Source: Voacanga thouarsii (Eukaryota > Streptophyta > Magnoliopsida > Gentianales > Apocynaceae). From it: a stretch of 64,000 nucleotides of DNA. The notes beneath the pieces were generated by a model. It was not told where the DNA came from. It was given only the letters and a program-made list of their open reading frames with translations, and made no database searches. How positions within the stretch are numbered: the first letter of the stretch is position 1; each line of letters starts with the position of its first letter. The stretch lies in contig JANUWF010002362.1 of assembly GCA_026120185.1 (NCBI GenBank), forward strand, positions 3,127,001-3,191,000, written 5' to 3'. The translations under genes and the position numbers were made by a program. This document shows, in pieces, positions 46,380 to 58,864 of the stretch.

Positions 46380-48453
46380 TCAATCATTCATGTATCGAAT
46401 ACCAAATGACTCAACATATTTATCATGTTTCTTCTGGGAAAGCGCTTTAGTGAGTGGATCAGCTATGTTCTGATCCGTGGGAATTCTCTCTATCTTTACA
46501 TCTCTTCTATCTATGATTTCTCTAATCAGATGATAGCGTCTAAGTACATGCTTGGATCGTTGATGAGATCGTGGTTCCTTTGCCTGTGTAATGGCTCCAT
46601 TGTTGTCACAATACAAAGGTATCGAATCAACAATGCTGGGTACCACTCCAAGTTTAATGATGAACTTCTTGATCCATACTGCTTATTTAGCTGCTTCAGA
46701 AGCTGCTATGTACTCTGCTTCAGTAGTCGAATCGGCAGTAGTCTCTTGTTTGGAGCTCTTCCAACTAACTGCCCCACCACCTAATGTAAATACGTAGCCA
46801 GATTGTGATTTGAAGTCATCCTTATCGGACTAAAAGCTGGCATCAGTATACCCTCTTACTTGTAAATCACCATCTCCATATATCAAGAATGCATCCTTAG
46901 TCCTTCGTAAGTACTTAAGGATATTCTTTACAGCCGCCCAGTGACCCTCTCCAGGATCAGATTGGTATCTGCTCATCAAACTAAGAGCACACGATACATC
47001 GGGCCTAGTACATATCATACATAGCATACATGATAGACCCAATTGCCGAAGCATATGGAATTCTACTCATGTAATCCCTTTCAACTTGTGTCTTTGGAGA
47101 CATTGACTTTGAAAGGCTTACACCATGTGTCATAGGTAAGAATCCTCTTTTGGATTGATCCATGCTGAACCTTTTCAGCACTTTGTCTATGTATGTAGAC
47201 TGTGAAAGACCTAGCAACCTTCTAGATCTATCTCTATAGATCTTTATTCCCAGAATATAGGTTGCTTCTCCAAGGTCTTTCATGGAGAACATCTTGGACA
47301 ACCAAATCTTCACTGATTGAAGAGTGGAAACATCATTTCCTATAAGCAATATGTCATCTACATAAAGCAATAGGAAAACAACTTTACTCCCACTAGCCTT
47401 CTTGTACACGCAAGGTTCATCCATGTTTTGAATGAAACCAAATTCTTTAATTGTCTCATCAAAACGGATATTCCAACTCTTAGATGCTTGCTTAAGTCCA
47501 TAAATGGACCTTTGCAGCTTGCACACCTTTGTGCCATCTTCGGTTATGAAACCTTCAGGCTATGTCATATACACTTCCTCAATCAGATTTCCATTAAGGA
47601 AAGCTGTTTTCACATCCATTTGCCAGACCTCATAATCATAATGAGCGGCAGTGGCTAGGAGTATTCTTATGGATTTCAACATCGCAACTGGTGAAAAAGT
47701 TTCGTCATAGTCAATACCTTGTCGTTGACGATAACCTTTTGCTACCAAGCGAGCCTTATAGGTAACCACATTACCATCCATGTCAGTTTTCCTTTTGAAA
47801 ACCCATTTACACCCTATAGGCTTGATTCCTTCAGGTGGATCAACCAAAGTCCATACTTGGTTGTCATACATGGAATCCATCTCTGACTTCATAGCTTCGA
47901 GCCATTTGTCAGATTCTGAACTATTCAGAACATCCTTGTAAGTAGTAGGCTCATCGTCATCTATGAGCAATACGTCATTATGGTCACTTATGAGAAATCC
48001 ATATCTCTCAGGTGCCACTCGTATCCTACTTGACCTACAAAGCTCTTGTGTGTTAGAAGGTTCATCTATTTGAATAGATACAGGTTCAGAAGATTGATCA
48101 ATATTTGTTTGCTCTTCTTGAACTTCACTAAGTTCAAGCTTGCTCCCACTATCTTCTTTGAACATGTGCTCCTTCTCTAAGAAGACAGCATGTTTTGAAA
48201 TAAAAACTTTATTTTCAGAAGGAAGATAAAAGTAATATCCAAACGATTCTTTTGGATATCCAACAAACAAACATTTGTCAGACTTACTTTCAAGTTTGTC
48301 TGACATTACATTTTTAACAAAAACAGGGCAACCCCAAATCCTTAAATGAGATAACTTTGGTCTCTTACCAAAGAATAACTCATAAGAAGTGGTATCAACC
48401 GTTTTTTACGGAACTCTGTTTAAAATGTAAACAGCAGTCTCCAGTGCGTACCC
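46380..48453 (-). pseudogene. CopB1 reverse transcriptase and RNase H
   Basis: Nearly continuous on the minus strand. The reverse transcriptase has ARLVAKGYRQRQGIDYDETF, then VWQMDVKTAFLNGNL, GLKQASKSWNIRFDETIKEF and the intact YVDDILLIGND. RNase H has YTDASF, then a stop where CopC2 has Q (SDKDDFKS follows), then [12 protein letters not shown], a stop, YCDNNGAI and DPLTKAL, ending with IRYMND. Stops lie near 48410, 47557, 46827 and 46644, and a small indel near 47030 shifts the frame between YASAIGSIMYAM and CTRPDVSCAL. The intact catalytic motifs fit recent loss of function. Confidence 0.92.
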
Positions 48454-49344
48454 CTAAAACGATTTTGGTAGGTCTGTAAAAGCCATCATGGTCCTTACCA
48501 TTTCTAGAATGGTTCGATTCCTTCTCTCAGATACACCGTTATGTTGAGGTGTATATAGTGGAGTCCATTGAGATAATATTCCGTTATCTCTTAGATAACT
48601 TAGAAACTCTTGACTTAAGTATTCACCTCCTCGATCGGATCTAAGAGCTTTAATACTTTTGCCAAGTTGTTTCTCTACTTCATTCTTGAAGTCTTTGAAA
48701 CGGTCAAAGGCTTCAGATTTGTATTTCATCAAATATAAATACCCATATCGAGAATAATCATCAATAAAGGTAATGAAGTATTGATAACCTCCTCTTGCTT
48801 GTATTGACATTGGGCCACATACATCTGAATGTATGAGTTCTAATAACTCTTTTGCCCTTTCTCCTTTTCTTGAAAAAGAAGTTTTAGCCATTTTTCCAAG
48901 TAAACAAGAATCGCATGTGTCATATGATTCGTAATCAAATGACCCTAAGTCACCCAATTTGTATAACTTAGACACACATTTTTCATTTACATGGCCTAAA
49001 CGACAATGCCATAAGTAAGATGAGATTAAGTTATCCTTTTTATGTTTCTTTTTACTTATATTGAGAATTGAATTATACATGTCTAGAACATATAAACCAT
49101 TGATCAAAGTTGCAGAACCATAATGAATATCATTTAATGAGAAAGAACAACATTTATTCTTAAAACTTAAATGAAATCCGAATAAGTCTAAACAAGCAAC
49201 TAAGATAATATTTTTCAACAAAACTGGTACAAAATAACAGTTTTGTAGTTCTAAAACTAATCCAGAAGGTAGATTGAGATGATAAGTCCCCACAGTTAGT
49301 GCAGCAACCTTTGCTCCATTTGCAGCTCGTAGGTCCACGTCACC
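48454..49344 (-). pseudogene. CopB1 integrase, nearly intact
   Basis: One frame of 294 codons carries the pre-integrase zinc motif (WHCRLGH, then CDSCLLGK), the first catalytic Asp in HSDVCGP, the second in SDRGGEYL, and the Glu in NGVSERRNR exactly 35 residues later, so the triad fits D,D(35)E. A stop replaces a conserved Trp right after DLPKSF (48451-48453). Upstream it joins protease across a stop at about 49345-49347. Integrase would insert the cDNA into the genome in the nucleus. Confidence 0.92.
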
Positions 49345-50307
49345 TATCTATAACATTCTACTGTCCTTTAGTTCCTGCAAATTGTTGCATAAATGAGATC
49401 CACAACCGGTATCCAATACCCATATCTCATTATTAAAGGCAGTATTAATCCCAATCATAAACATACCATGATTAGAAGTAGAAGTGCTTGCAAGCTTCTC
49501 CTTCGCCTTCTTTTCCTTCACAGTCTCCAAGTAGGCCTTGCAGTTACGCCTCCAATGGCCCATTTTGCCACAATGATGACATGGGCCTTTAGGGGCAGCC
49601 TCCTTCTTCTTGACACCTCATTTGGGCTTAGTAGGAGTGTTCTTCTTCTTCTTCTTAGAAACCTTTTTCTTAGAAGATGAAGAACCTACTAACAAGATTG
49701 CCTTATCATCATTTTTCATAAAGGACTCAGCAGTCTTAAGTAGATTGATTAGCTCAGGTATTGTGGTCTCAACATTATTCATGTGGTAGTTGATCACAAA
49801 CTGTGAAAAACTACTTGGTAATGATTGTAGAATTAAGTCAATACTTAAGTCATGATCCATTATGAACCCAAGAGACCCAAGTTTTTCAATGTAGCCCAAC
49901 ATCTGCAGCCCATGAGTGGCCACTGAAGCACCCTCAACCATCTTAGCACGGAACAGTTGTTTAGAGATTTCATATCTCTCTGTTCTAGCTTGTTTATCAA
50001 ACAGCTCTCTAAGATGGAGGATCATTGATTGAGCATCCATATGCTCATGTTGTTTTTGCAGCTCAGGAGACATTAACGCCAGCATGATACAAGATGCTGT
50101 GTTGCTATCTTCTTTGTGCTTCTTATGGACAGCATGCTCTTCAGCAAGAGCATCTTGAGTTGGAGGTGGCGGAATAGGAGCTTCTAGCACGTAGAGCAAT
50201 TTTTTTGACTTGAGAACGATTCTCAAGTTTCTATACCAGTCCAAATAGTTTGATTCAGTGAGCTTATTTGTTTCCAAGATGCTACGCAAGTTTAGGTTTG
50301 TTGACAT
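49345..50307 (-). pseudogene. CopB1 gag and protease
   Basis: Gag starts at 50307 with MSTNLNLRSILETNKLTES; its long helical core and lysine-rich C-terminus are open to 49618. A TGA at 49615-49617 (probably once CGA) comes before the zinc knuckle, whose CHHCGKMGHWRRNC pattern is complete. The protease follows with WVLDTGCGSHLC (active-site DTG) within 49348-49563. A stop at 49345-49347 separates protease from integrase. Gag and pol share one frame, as usual for plant Copia. Confidence 0.9.
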
Positions 50308-52090
50308 GATGCAAATGACCTAGATGTAAAGATAGAATTATTAGAACATGTATATGCAAATGCAATGCAATTAATTAGGTCTTTAATTAAGCGCATAATT
50401 ATTACACTATTTTACTCAAACTAATAGCCCTCACTATTGACTCGGGAAAGCCCGTTGGAAACTTTCTTAGTAGATCAGTATCCAAATTCCTTAAGAATAA
50501 CCTTGGGTTAGCCCAACAAGCCACTCTTAAGTTCAGTGGTAGGTATCCAATACCAATTACATCAAAAAGTAACTACTGAATCATTGGGTGATTAACATCT
50601 TTTAATCATTAAAGTATCAAATACTAGCCCAACTTTGCCTCTAATTTTCTTTATGCTTGGGTTAGCCCAACCGGGATAAAGAAATTAGTTAAATCCAACC
50701 CATTAACATGAATTTAAATTCTATAGCTTGAACATACTTGATGTCAAGTAGGCTTGGGTTTGCCCAACAACCTGGTCTCAAAAAAGAGCTCTCGTTCTCA
50801 CTATATTAATGGAAGGCATTATATTTAATATTATTTGAGGGATTTATTCCTTTTAGTGGTCTCATTGTTAGGCATGCATTCAATTTATCAATAAGCAGCA
50901 TAAATTGATAAACATGGTAATAAACAATTACGTGGCATGGTTATGGACTTAGCAAAATTAATTTCCTCGAGCCACCAAGGAAATTAATATGGTCAACCCT
51001 ATGTGTTCATCCATGATACAGGTAGAGGGTCTTACCATCTCGCCTTATTTTGAACGCCATCTTCAAAATCTTGAAAATAAAATTCTACCTCAATCTAACC
51101 TATATAATCTAATTACATAATTTCCTAAAAGGAGAAACCTCGAGTTACATTCAAGGGGAGTTAGATGAGAAGAGAATTACATCAGAATTTGAGAGAAGGC
51201 AGGACACGCAGGCCCTATTTCATTAAAATAAAGCGGTAAAAAATGCATGAACAGATATAGTTTGTTTTAGTCCATAACCATCCACCATGCCATTAACTAT
51301 GCTTAAACAAAATAAACATATACTTTTATTATTCCAAAATCATTATTTTGGGAAAAATAAAACAAATTCTAAAATCAGCATTTAAGAAAAATACATTTAT
51401 TTTAAATTTTCAAAATCACTATTTTGAAAAATAAAATTGATTGTCTCAAAACTAATTTTGGGAAAATGCTTCTAGGTCCCGTCACGCAACGATAACGGCG
51501 GTCCCGCTGGCCGGTCAGCGGGCGGGGGTCAAGGGGGCAGCGCCCCTTACAAGGTCAGGGGGGCAGCGTCCCCTTGAAAAAATTTTTATTTTACCACCTC
51601 TCATCAAATGAGATTTTCCTTTCAAAATTCTATTCCAGAACCTTTTTTTTTTTTTTTAAACCGAACAGTAACCATCGCGTGCGGCTTGGATTTTTTGGAA
51701 ATTTTTTTTTTTGTTCAGTTCGGGGCCATTCCAAGATCAATCAAAACCAATTTTTGACGTTGATCTTTGTTAATCTTTATTAACAAACCATTGTGATCAT
51801 TCTCACAATCAATTTAACAATCCAAATTGTTAAACGGAAGGCGTAATTACAGGATGAACATCAACTGAAGCCAAAACCTGAACACAGACGCAGAACCATT
51901 CTGCAATATTTTCAAAAGCATAAAACCCACAACGCAGAAACGATTTTTGCAACCCAGATTATTCAAAACAAAACCCAGACGATTACATACAAACCAGCAG
52001 ACAAGGTCATACAATTAACTTGCTGTAATCTTGCAATTTACATGCTTGAACAATTCAAATCAATAAAACATCCCATTAAAACATAAACCC
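50308..52090 (-). other. CopB1 leader
   Basis: A 1.8 kb untranslated region between primer site and gag. It is AT-rich except for 51470-51580, which is GC-rich and holds three hairpin-forming words, two of them in a 26-base tandem repeat (see next entry). Poly-A/T runs lie at 51640-51715. No coding sequence is recognised. Confidence 0.85.
51503..51578 (-). promoter_or_regulatory. Hairpin cluster in the CopB1 leader, possible RNA structure
   Basis: CCCGCTG (51503-51509) pairs with CAGCGGG (51516-51522). AAGGGGGCAGCGCCCCTT (51531-51548) and a near copy at 51557-51575 each fold on themselves, and they form two 26-base tandem units (51527-51552 and 51553-51578). Structured leaders often serve RNA dimerisation or packaging in LTR elements; here that role is only inferred. 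Confidence 0.55.
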
Positions 52091-52106
52091 GTTGGCTCTG
52101 ATACCA
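52091..52106 (-). other. CopB1 primer binding site
   Basis: The minus strand reads TGGTATCAGAGCCAAC, complementary to initiator tRNA-Met. Confidence 0.92.
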
Positions 52107-52107
52107 C

Positions 52108-53798
52108 AGTAGGATTTCTATCATGCATAATCAGATTAAGCGCAATGGAAAACAACAAGAAATCCAAGCCATGGATCACGGGTTTGCAATAGAAACGGCA
52201 AAAGGAGAAGATTGCGTTTATTACCTCGTGAAGCCGGAATTCAAAAATTTCAGAAACAAGAACGCAGGCGTGATCCAGATTATCCAAAACCGTTCACTGC
52301 AGCTCAACTGAAGTCCAAGAAAGAACTCCCTCTAATGATAATCCACACAAGGTTGAATTCTCACAATCTCACAATTCTATGCTAGTAGAATTCGGAAGGC
52401 TAGGGTTTTGATCAAGAAGAGAGACGGCTAGGGTTTGATCAAGAGAGAGGCAGAGAAACGGTTTCTCTGTTATTGCGTGAATAGTCTGTCTCAAACCCTA
52501 AGAAAACCGTTTCCTTATATTTATAGATTTATAATTACCATAAATTACAACTTAGTCCTTCAACGTCCAATTGTCAACAAATTGGTCCTTGAAGTTTACT
52601 TAATTACAATTAGGTCCCATGAATTATAACAAACTTATAATTCACCTATAAATATATTCCCTTCTCTTAATTAACCCCACAATATTATCAAATAACATAT
52701 TTGAGCATTCAAACCTTTATTGTGTGTGACCCATTAGGTTTCCTGGTCTTATTGGTAGCATAATATGAATTAATTCTAACAATATTAGAATTAATAATCC
52801 TTAATAAAATAAAGGATTAAATTTATTAATTCTCTAATTAATAAATTCATATTTAGCATATCAAGAGCGACATCTAGCAATGACTCTTGACCACCCAAAA
52901 GTCCAGAAAGTCAAGTGGCTTGACATGAACCTTTCAATAGCAAATTATCAGTGCAATAAACTCCTTTCAACATACAATATCTCATTCGGTCTAGAGCATG
53001 GAATTAGTGCCAACTCCCTCCAGAATATTATTAATTCTGGCCCGAATATTTTAGTACTTGTTCAAGAAATCCATTACTCGATGTGTGTATCAATTGGAAC
53101 CATTTCCATCACATAGTCGCCTTGGCCAAGGACTTCATGAGTAATGATTTCTACAAGTGGCCTTGAGATATACTCTCCTACTATTAGGAGTGGTGAATCC
53201 TTTATTGACCATCTCAACTACTTTCGTTTACCTTACGTTATACTCAATATCCATCCCATAGGCGGTCCTAGATAAGACTCCAAAGATTAGAATCAAAGTA
53301 CAATGCTCGATAAACAAAGTACCTTGGAGATCTCAAGTCTAAGTATACTTGCACACTTGCTATAATGAGATTCTATCACTGGCACTAAATAGTTATCCAA
53401 GTGATTATCTCGTAGCTAGGTCATCCAATGAACTTGTTTCAAAATAAGCATCCACACGTTAAACCTGAGTATCTCAATAACCACGGATATGAGAACCACC
53501 GCTTTATCCAATCAAGAGATATAACATGTGCCAGTCTTAGCATATTAATAATGTCCCATCTTATTAATACTATGACTGGGGATTATTTAAGTACAAACAC
53601 TGCATAGTGTAGTAGGAATCTCACATCATGATCTCTATCATGATTTCCTTAACACTGTGTTGTACTAGGGACTTTTTCTAATGGTTTGTACACATAGTTA
53701 GATATAACAATCAAACTGAAAGATAAAGAATGCCTCTTATTAATTTAATATGCAATATGCATGGTACAAGTGATTGCCTCTAGGGCACAACACTAACA
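52108..53798 (-). repeat. CopB1 5' LTR (1691 bp)
   Basis: It is nearly identical to 44670-46359. The base at the primer-site end differs from the TG/CA rule. It has the antisense open frame at 52880-53116. Confidence 0.95.
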
Positions 53799-54384
53799 CC
53801 ATAAACTAGGGGTCTCAATCCTAATGTCAATCACTATCGAGGCGCAAGGAATTAAACACACCGAGTGTCTTCACCTGGCATCTAGCGAATGACTCAAAAT
53901 AAGAAGTGCCCACAGACATATTAATTTCCAGGTACTAAACAGCTAGTCAGGATTACTTATCTCATTGTTCTGCCACCCTGTTTGGAGTAAGATAATCCCC
54001 AAAACTAGTTAAGTTACTTGGAGTCGTCTACCTCTAACATGAGCTCGTACAAAGATCAAAGTCCTTGCTGAGTACTCATCATTAACAATACTAATCCCGT
54101 TTGACTAATCAAGTCAGAGGGTTATCTGATCCCATAGGATTTTCAAATCAAAATATTTTTGGGGCAAAACAACACTTTTTAGAATTTGATACCACCGACT
54201 CACAAGTTAGATCATCATTCACAAAGGCTCCGCGGAGCCAATCAATTCATTCCAGGGAATATCAGGCCAATAAAACAATTTTGAGGATCAAAAGTCATTT
54301 TCCAAAAGTTAATCTCATCATGAGAGATCATTTTCCAAAACTATGTTGAAACAGGATAAAGAGTTCTGTTCACATATCAAAATA

Positions 54385-54655
54385 TGTTTCCAAGAGTATC
54401 CAGGTCATTTTCCCCATACTCGATCACAAAAGTCATTTCCAAGGGTATTCTGGTCATTTTACCCATACCCCATTTCAAAAGACTTTCCAAGGATATTCAG
54501 GTCATTTTACCCTTACTCGATTTGAAAAGTGTTCACAAAAGCTCCAAATAGGATATTTCGATCATTTACTGAATACCCGAGTTCCAAAAGTTTTCATAAA
54601 CATTCCAATAAGGACATTTGGATCATTTTCCAAATACCCGATTTCAAAAGGAACT
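54385..54655. repeat. Degenerate tandem repeat in the Gyp3 LTR
   Basis: A core like GGATATTCAGGTCATTTTACC recurs at about 54395, 54445, 54493, 54553 and 54614, so the period varies from about 48 to 61 bases. A further copy lies near 54742. Confidence 0.75.
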
Positions 54656-55167
54656 CATTTCAAGAAGTGCCAAAATTCTAATCCCAATAGAGGATTAAAT
54701 TCAAAGTTTCCAAACACGTTTCCATAAGATGTTTTAATAAGGGCATTTCAATCAATTTATGAATACCCAATTCCGAAAATCACCATTTTTTGAAAATCCC
54801 AAATATTTAATTCAAAATGACTAAATTCATAAAATTTATGCTTTAATCATCCTCTAAGGTTTCCATGCCAATTATAAAGTTCATTCAAGCCCAAAATGGC
54901 ATAAAACAAATCTTGCTCAGATAAACCTTAAGCATATTCAAGGAATTCTAGAATGGTATAAAATATAGCATTTCATGAAAAAGTGAAGCACACTAGCTTT
55001 CCAAAAGGTTTTAGAAATCAGGGGGATTCACCTCGTGTCCTAAGTAACCTTTTTCGTTCGCAGTTGTTTAATCACCATCTCTACCGTTTTCGACGTTCCG
55101 TTAGCCGTTTATCACTAAACCTACACCAAACATCGTTTTCAGATCAATTTGTGTTTGGACAAAAAAA

Positions 55168-55282
55168 TAGCCAACGGTTGGCCGATGTGCCTGACGGTAG
55201 CCGACATCCAACTGACGTTTAGCCAACGATTAGCCAACGGGGGCTGACAATTAGCCGATGGGGCCAACGGTTAGTCGACGGA
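55168..55282. repeat. TAGCCAACGG microrepeat in the Gyp3 LTR
   Basis: Words such as AGCCAACGGTTGGCCGATG, TAGCCAACGATTAGCCAACG and TTAGCCGATGGGGCCAACGG follow each other with changing spacing, giving a GC-rich block within AT-rich LTR. Confidence 0.75.
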
Positions 55283-57002
55283 TTAGGAAAACACTCAACT
55301 TTCATTCACGTCGTTTTTTCGTCGTTTTTTCGATTCTTTCGTTTTCATTTTTGACATCCTTTATTTCTTCATAAACAAGGGATTCACTTCATATTTCCCC
55401 AATTATTTTATCCAAAATCACACAATTAATCATCCTTAAATTCGTCCATGTTCTAAGCAAAATTCTGAAAATTTGCTGCTTTGACACATGATTTTGTTTT
55501 GGACATAACTTTCAACTCACAACTCCGTTTTGGCTTTATGATATACCAAAATGACCGTAAGACTCTTATATTTAATCTTGTGAAGCCCATTTCCTAAATT
55601 CTAGTTCCTGAGGCATGGTACTTAGCAAATACAACTCATGTAGTTTTACCTCAATTTCAGTATTCATGTTTTCCTTTGTTCTCCTTCAATCCAAACACTT
55701 ATATATCGCTTAATCCTCGTCAAATGTTACTAAAACAGCCTTCATACTTCTGATTTTCAGACATATTTAGCTCAGTAAAACTATATTTTCCAATACCAAT
55801 TAACATTCTCAAACAACAACAATAACCATTCATTTTCCTTTAACAATTAGTCTAGCTTTCCTTCCTATTTCACATGATTCTTTTGCAGCCATGATCCACC
55901 AATAAAACTATCATGAAAACATATTTAATCACCATATAAAACATAGCATAAAATACTCCTCACCAACTGACACACACACAACACACACAAACTTGTAAGC
56001 AAACTTAAATTCTTGAGAAAAAATCATAAATAGAATGAATTTAACAAAATTTATATGAAAGTAATCCTCATGCTTTAATCTACAACTTTAATTCTTTAAT
56101 ATTGAATGTTTACCTTGTTTGTAGCTTGATTTTGCTGAAAAATGCTTCAAGTTTCCCTTTTTCTCTCCAAGAACTCTTCTTCTCTCACTTTTCTCATTTT
56201 TCTCTATTTTTTTTCTAGCTTTTCTTTCCTTTTCCTTTCTTTTCTTCCTCTTCTTCCTTTTGTTCTTCTCTTGGATGAATTTCTCGCTGTTTTACAGCCC
56301 TTCCACCGCTAGTCTAGTGCCCAAAGTCAACCAACATTAATTACATTGCGGGCTATCCATTTTAAAGCTAAATTCCGATTGGTAGATTTAATGTAAATGG
56401 ATAATTCTTATGCTTATTCAATAAGCTTTTGCAATATAATAATCTCACAAATATTTCACTCCCCCAATGGTATCATAACACTTGTTTTCATCCACCATTC
56501 ACACAATGCCACATGTCCATTTTTAACTGCAATTTCCTATTTTCTTTAGAAATGACCAAAATCGGGTCCGTGACAGAAAAATATTTTATTTTATCATTTA
56601 ACTCCAAAAGTTCCACAGAATCCATTGGTAATACTCAAATTCTTCAATTTCTTTTATACTTGGTCAAATTTGCGGTCAAAGTCGCAGGCATGGTCAAAAT
56701 GACGAAAATGCCCACGATACCCCGGGTAGCATAATTCATACCAAAACGTGTGTTTCATTGTACTGACCAAATTCTCTTTCTAGAGTACCCTTAAATTCTT
56801 AATTTGTTAATAATAATAGCCTTCTAAAAATTTAGAGTACGGGTAGAACAAATTCAATAATAATATCGAGGTCTTGACAAAATATTATTCCACCAAAATA
56901 TTCGTCTCATTGCACCGATCAACTTTTGTTCTAGACATCGATACAAATTCTCATCCTATTACCAATAGTAGCCAATCGAAAGTAAAAAGGTGGGATGTTA
57001 CA

Positions 57003-58260
57003 TCCTCCCCTTCTTACAAAAAATTTCATCCTCGAAATTAGCTTACACTTGGAATAAACCTAGGTACTTTTTCAGCATCTTCGCTTTTGTTTCCCAAGTT
57101 GTATCTTAAACAGAATAATGATTCCATGATACTTGTACAAGTGGAATTTTCTCATTCCGCAATTCCTTTTTAATATACTCTAAAATTGTAATAGGCTTTT
57201 CCTCATTCTTCAATCTTAGAGTCAACTCAATGGTTCTTCATTTAAAATGTGAGCATGATCAGCCACATACTTTTGAAGTTGGGATACATAAAACACGCCA
57301 TGAATAACTTGAAGTTCTACTGGTAACTCCAATCAATAGGCTATTTCCCCAATCCTCTCGACAATAGGGTATGGTCTAGTGTCTTTTCTTATTCTTTGAT
57401 TCTTAATTGTCGTTGTGGAGCCAACTTTAAGAGTACATGATCCCCTTTTGTAAATTTCAAATCTCTCCCACGTCGATCTGCATAATTTTTCTGTCTACTC
57501 TAAGCTACTTCTAACTTGGTTTTGATCGTCTCTATAGCCTATTGGACCTTTTCAAGATCAAAAGCATCCTCTTCGCCCGTTCTCTGTCCTAAACTTTCCC
57601 AATGTAACGGGAACTGACATTTTATTCCATACAAAGCTTCAAACAGGGCCATTCCAATTCGTATGTAAATTTTGCATGCGCTAAATTATCAACCCACTTA
57701 GTTCCAAAATTTAGAGCGCAAGCCCGCAATATATCTTCTAAAATGTTGTTTACTCATTCAATTTGACCATCCGTTTGTGGGTGCGCTACTGTACTGAAGT
57801 TTAAGGTTGTCCCGTATTTCTGTTGCAATTTAGTCCATAACTTCAAAGTAAATTTGGGAATAATAGCAGAGCGTACTCCATGAAGTCTGACTACTTTCTC
57901 CATATAGATTTTACTTAACATCTCTTGAGGATCTCTTTAATTGATAGGGATGAAATAAGTGGACTTAGTCAATCGATCCACTATTACCCATATAGTATCT
58001 CGTTGTCCTACTGCCATGGTAATCCTGTAATAAAATCAATAGTAATTTCACTCCATTTCCATGATAGAGTTGGGTAACAACGGCAATACTCTTCAGGCCG
58101 TTGTTGATCGGCTTTCACTTGCTGACAAGTTAAATATCGAGCTACAAAATCTGAGATATCCTTTTTCATACCAATCCATTAATAATGATGTTTTAAATCC
58201 TAATACATATTTATAGCTCCTGAATGGATAGTATACTTACTTCAAGGTGTCTTCATTAAA
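57003..58260 (-). pseudogene. Gyp3 integrase and chromodomain-like tail
   Basis: Reading minus from about 58200: an HHYW motif with a stop replacing the second Trp, then GMKKDISDFVARYLTCQQVK, the Gypsy integrase zinc region. WKWSEITIDFITGLP follows, which holds the first catalytic Asp. Later come SRQKNYADRRGRDLKF and GDHVLLKV of the C-terminal domain, then a degraded RNCGMRKFHLYKYHG stretch that resembles a chromodomain. The tail ends in the purine-rich GAAGGGGAGGA before the LTR (57003-57015). Many stops and frame changes. Confidence 0.82.
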
Positions 58261-58864
58261 ACATCTTGTCTCATTGCAAACTGTTTCAAGATACAATACC
58301 GATCTCGGTAATGAATGATTCCATTACTGGCAATATTAGAATAGGAGTGAAATTTAATCCTTCTCTCAACTCCTAGATATTTCTCTCATACTTCTTGGTT
58401 CCAACATAAGGAACTTCCTTTTGGGCGGGTTGAGTCAAAGGTGAAACTATCTTGGAGAGTTCCCTCACTAAATCTTTGATAATATCCTACCAATCTCAGG
58501 AAACTTCAGATTTCAGTCGGAGTCTCGAGACATTTCCAATTTGGTACTGCTTCAACCTTTGCAGGATCCACTATAATCCTGTCGTTGGATATCACATGTC
58601 CCAAGAATACTACTTCTTGCAGCTAAAACTCACACTTACTGAATTTCGCATACAATTTAGTCTCTCTTAACTTCCCTAAGACTTTCTGAAGGTGTTGTTC
58701 ATGTTCTTAGGGATCTTTGAAGTATACTAGAACGTCAACTATGAATATAGCCACAAAATTATCTACGTATGGTCAAAATGTTCGGTGCATCAAGTCCTTA
58801 AAAATGCCAAAGGCTTTAGTAACACCAAAGGGCATCACCACAAACTCAAAATGCTCACATTGAG
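58261..58864 (-). pseudogene. Gyp3 reverse transcriptase remnant (C-terminal half)
   Basis: Starts abruptly at the deletion point with CEHFEFVVMPFGVTKAFG. The catalytic box, which should read FIDD, is FIVD (AIFIVDVLVYF), so one Asp is lost. KLRETKLYAKFSKCEF and VVFLGHVIS follow, then VGYYQRFSEGTLQDS. At this point most of the RNase H domain is missing, because the reading passes quickly to the sequence before integrase (around 58380-58270). Confidence 0.82.

Larger units (their letters stand above)
44670..53798 (-). mobile_element. CopB1: Ty1/Copia retrotransposon, structurally complete (9129 bp)
   Basis: Identical CCATA duplications lie at 44665-44669 and 53799-53803. Two LTRs of 1690 and 1691 bp, a primer site, leader, gag, protease, integrase, reverse transcriptase, RNase H and polypurine tract occur in Copia order on the minus strand. 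In the first 330 or so aligned LTR bases I counted about nine differences, mostly transitions, so the insertion is young relative to its surroundings. Even so, gag-pol has about seven premature stops and one frameshift. It lies in the Gyp3 LTR inside CopA2 inside Gyp1, the innermost level here. Confidence 0.95.
53799..57002 (-). repeat. Gyp3 3' LTR, second part
   Basis: It resumes after the CCATA duplication and ends GGTGGGATGTTACA. With 43956-44669 the LTR is about 3.9 kb. It contains five degenerate tandem units (about 54385-54655), a GC-rich microrepeat (about 55168-55282), a pyrimidine-rich run (56150-56270) and a (CA)n-like stretch near 55970-55990. No gene is seen. Confidence 0.8.
43956..58864 (-). 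mobile_element. Gyp3: truncated chromovirus-like Gypsy element with nested CopB1
   Basis: On the minus strand a pol fragment (57003-58864) leads through a polypurine tract into a long 3' LTR. This LTR begins TGTAACATCCCACC at 57002 and ends GGGGTATTACA at 43956; CopB1 splits it. The 5' LTR, gag, protease and the first half of reverse transcriptase are missing. At 58864/58865 the sequence passes directly into the CopA2 LTR, from which about 440 bases are gone, so one deletion removed both. A chromodomain-like tail suggests a Tekay-type chromovirus. Confidence 0.82.
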
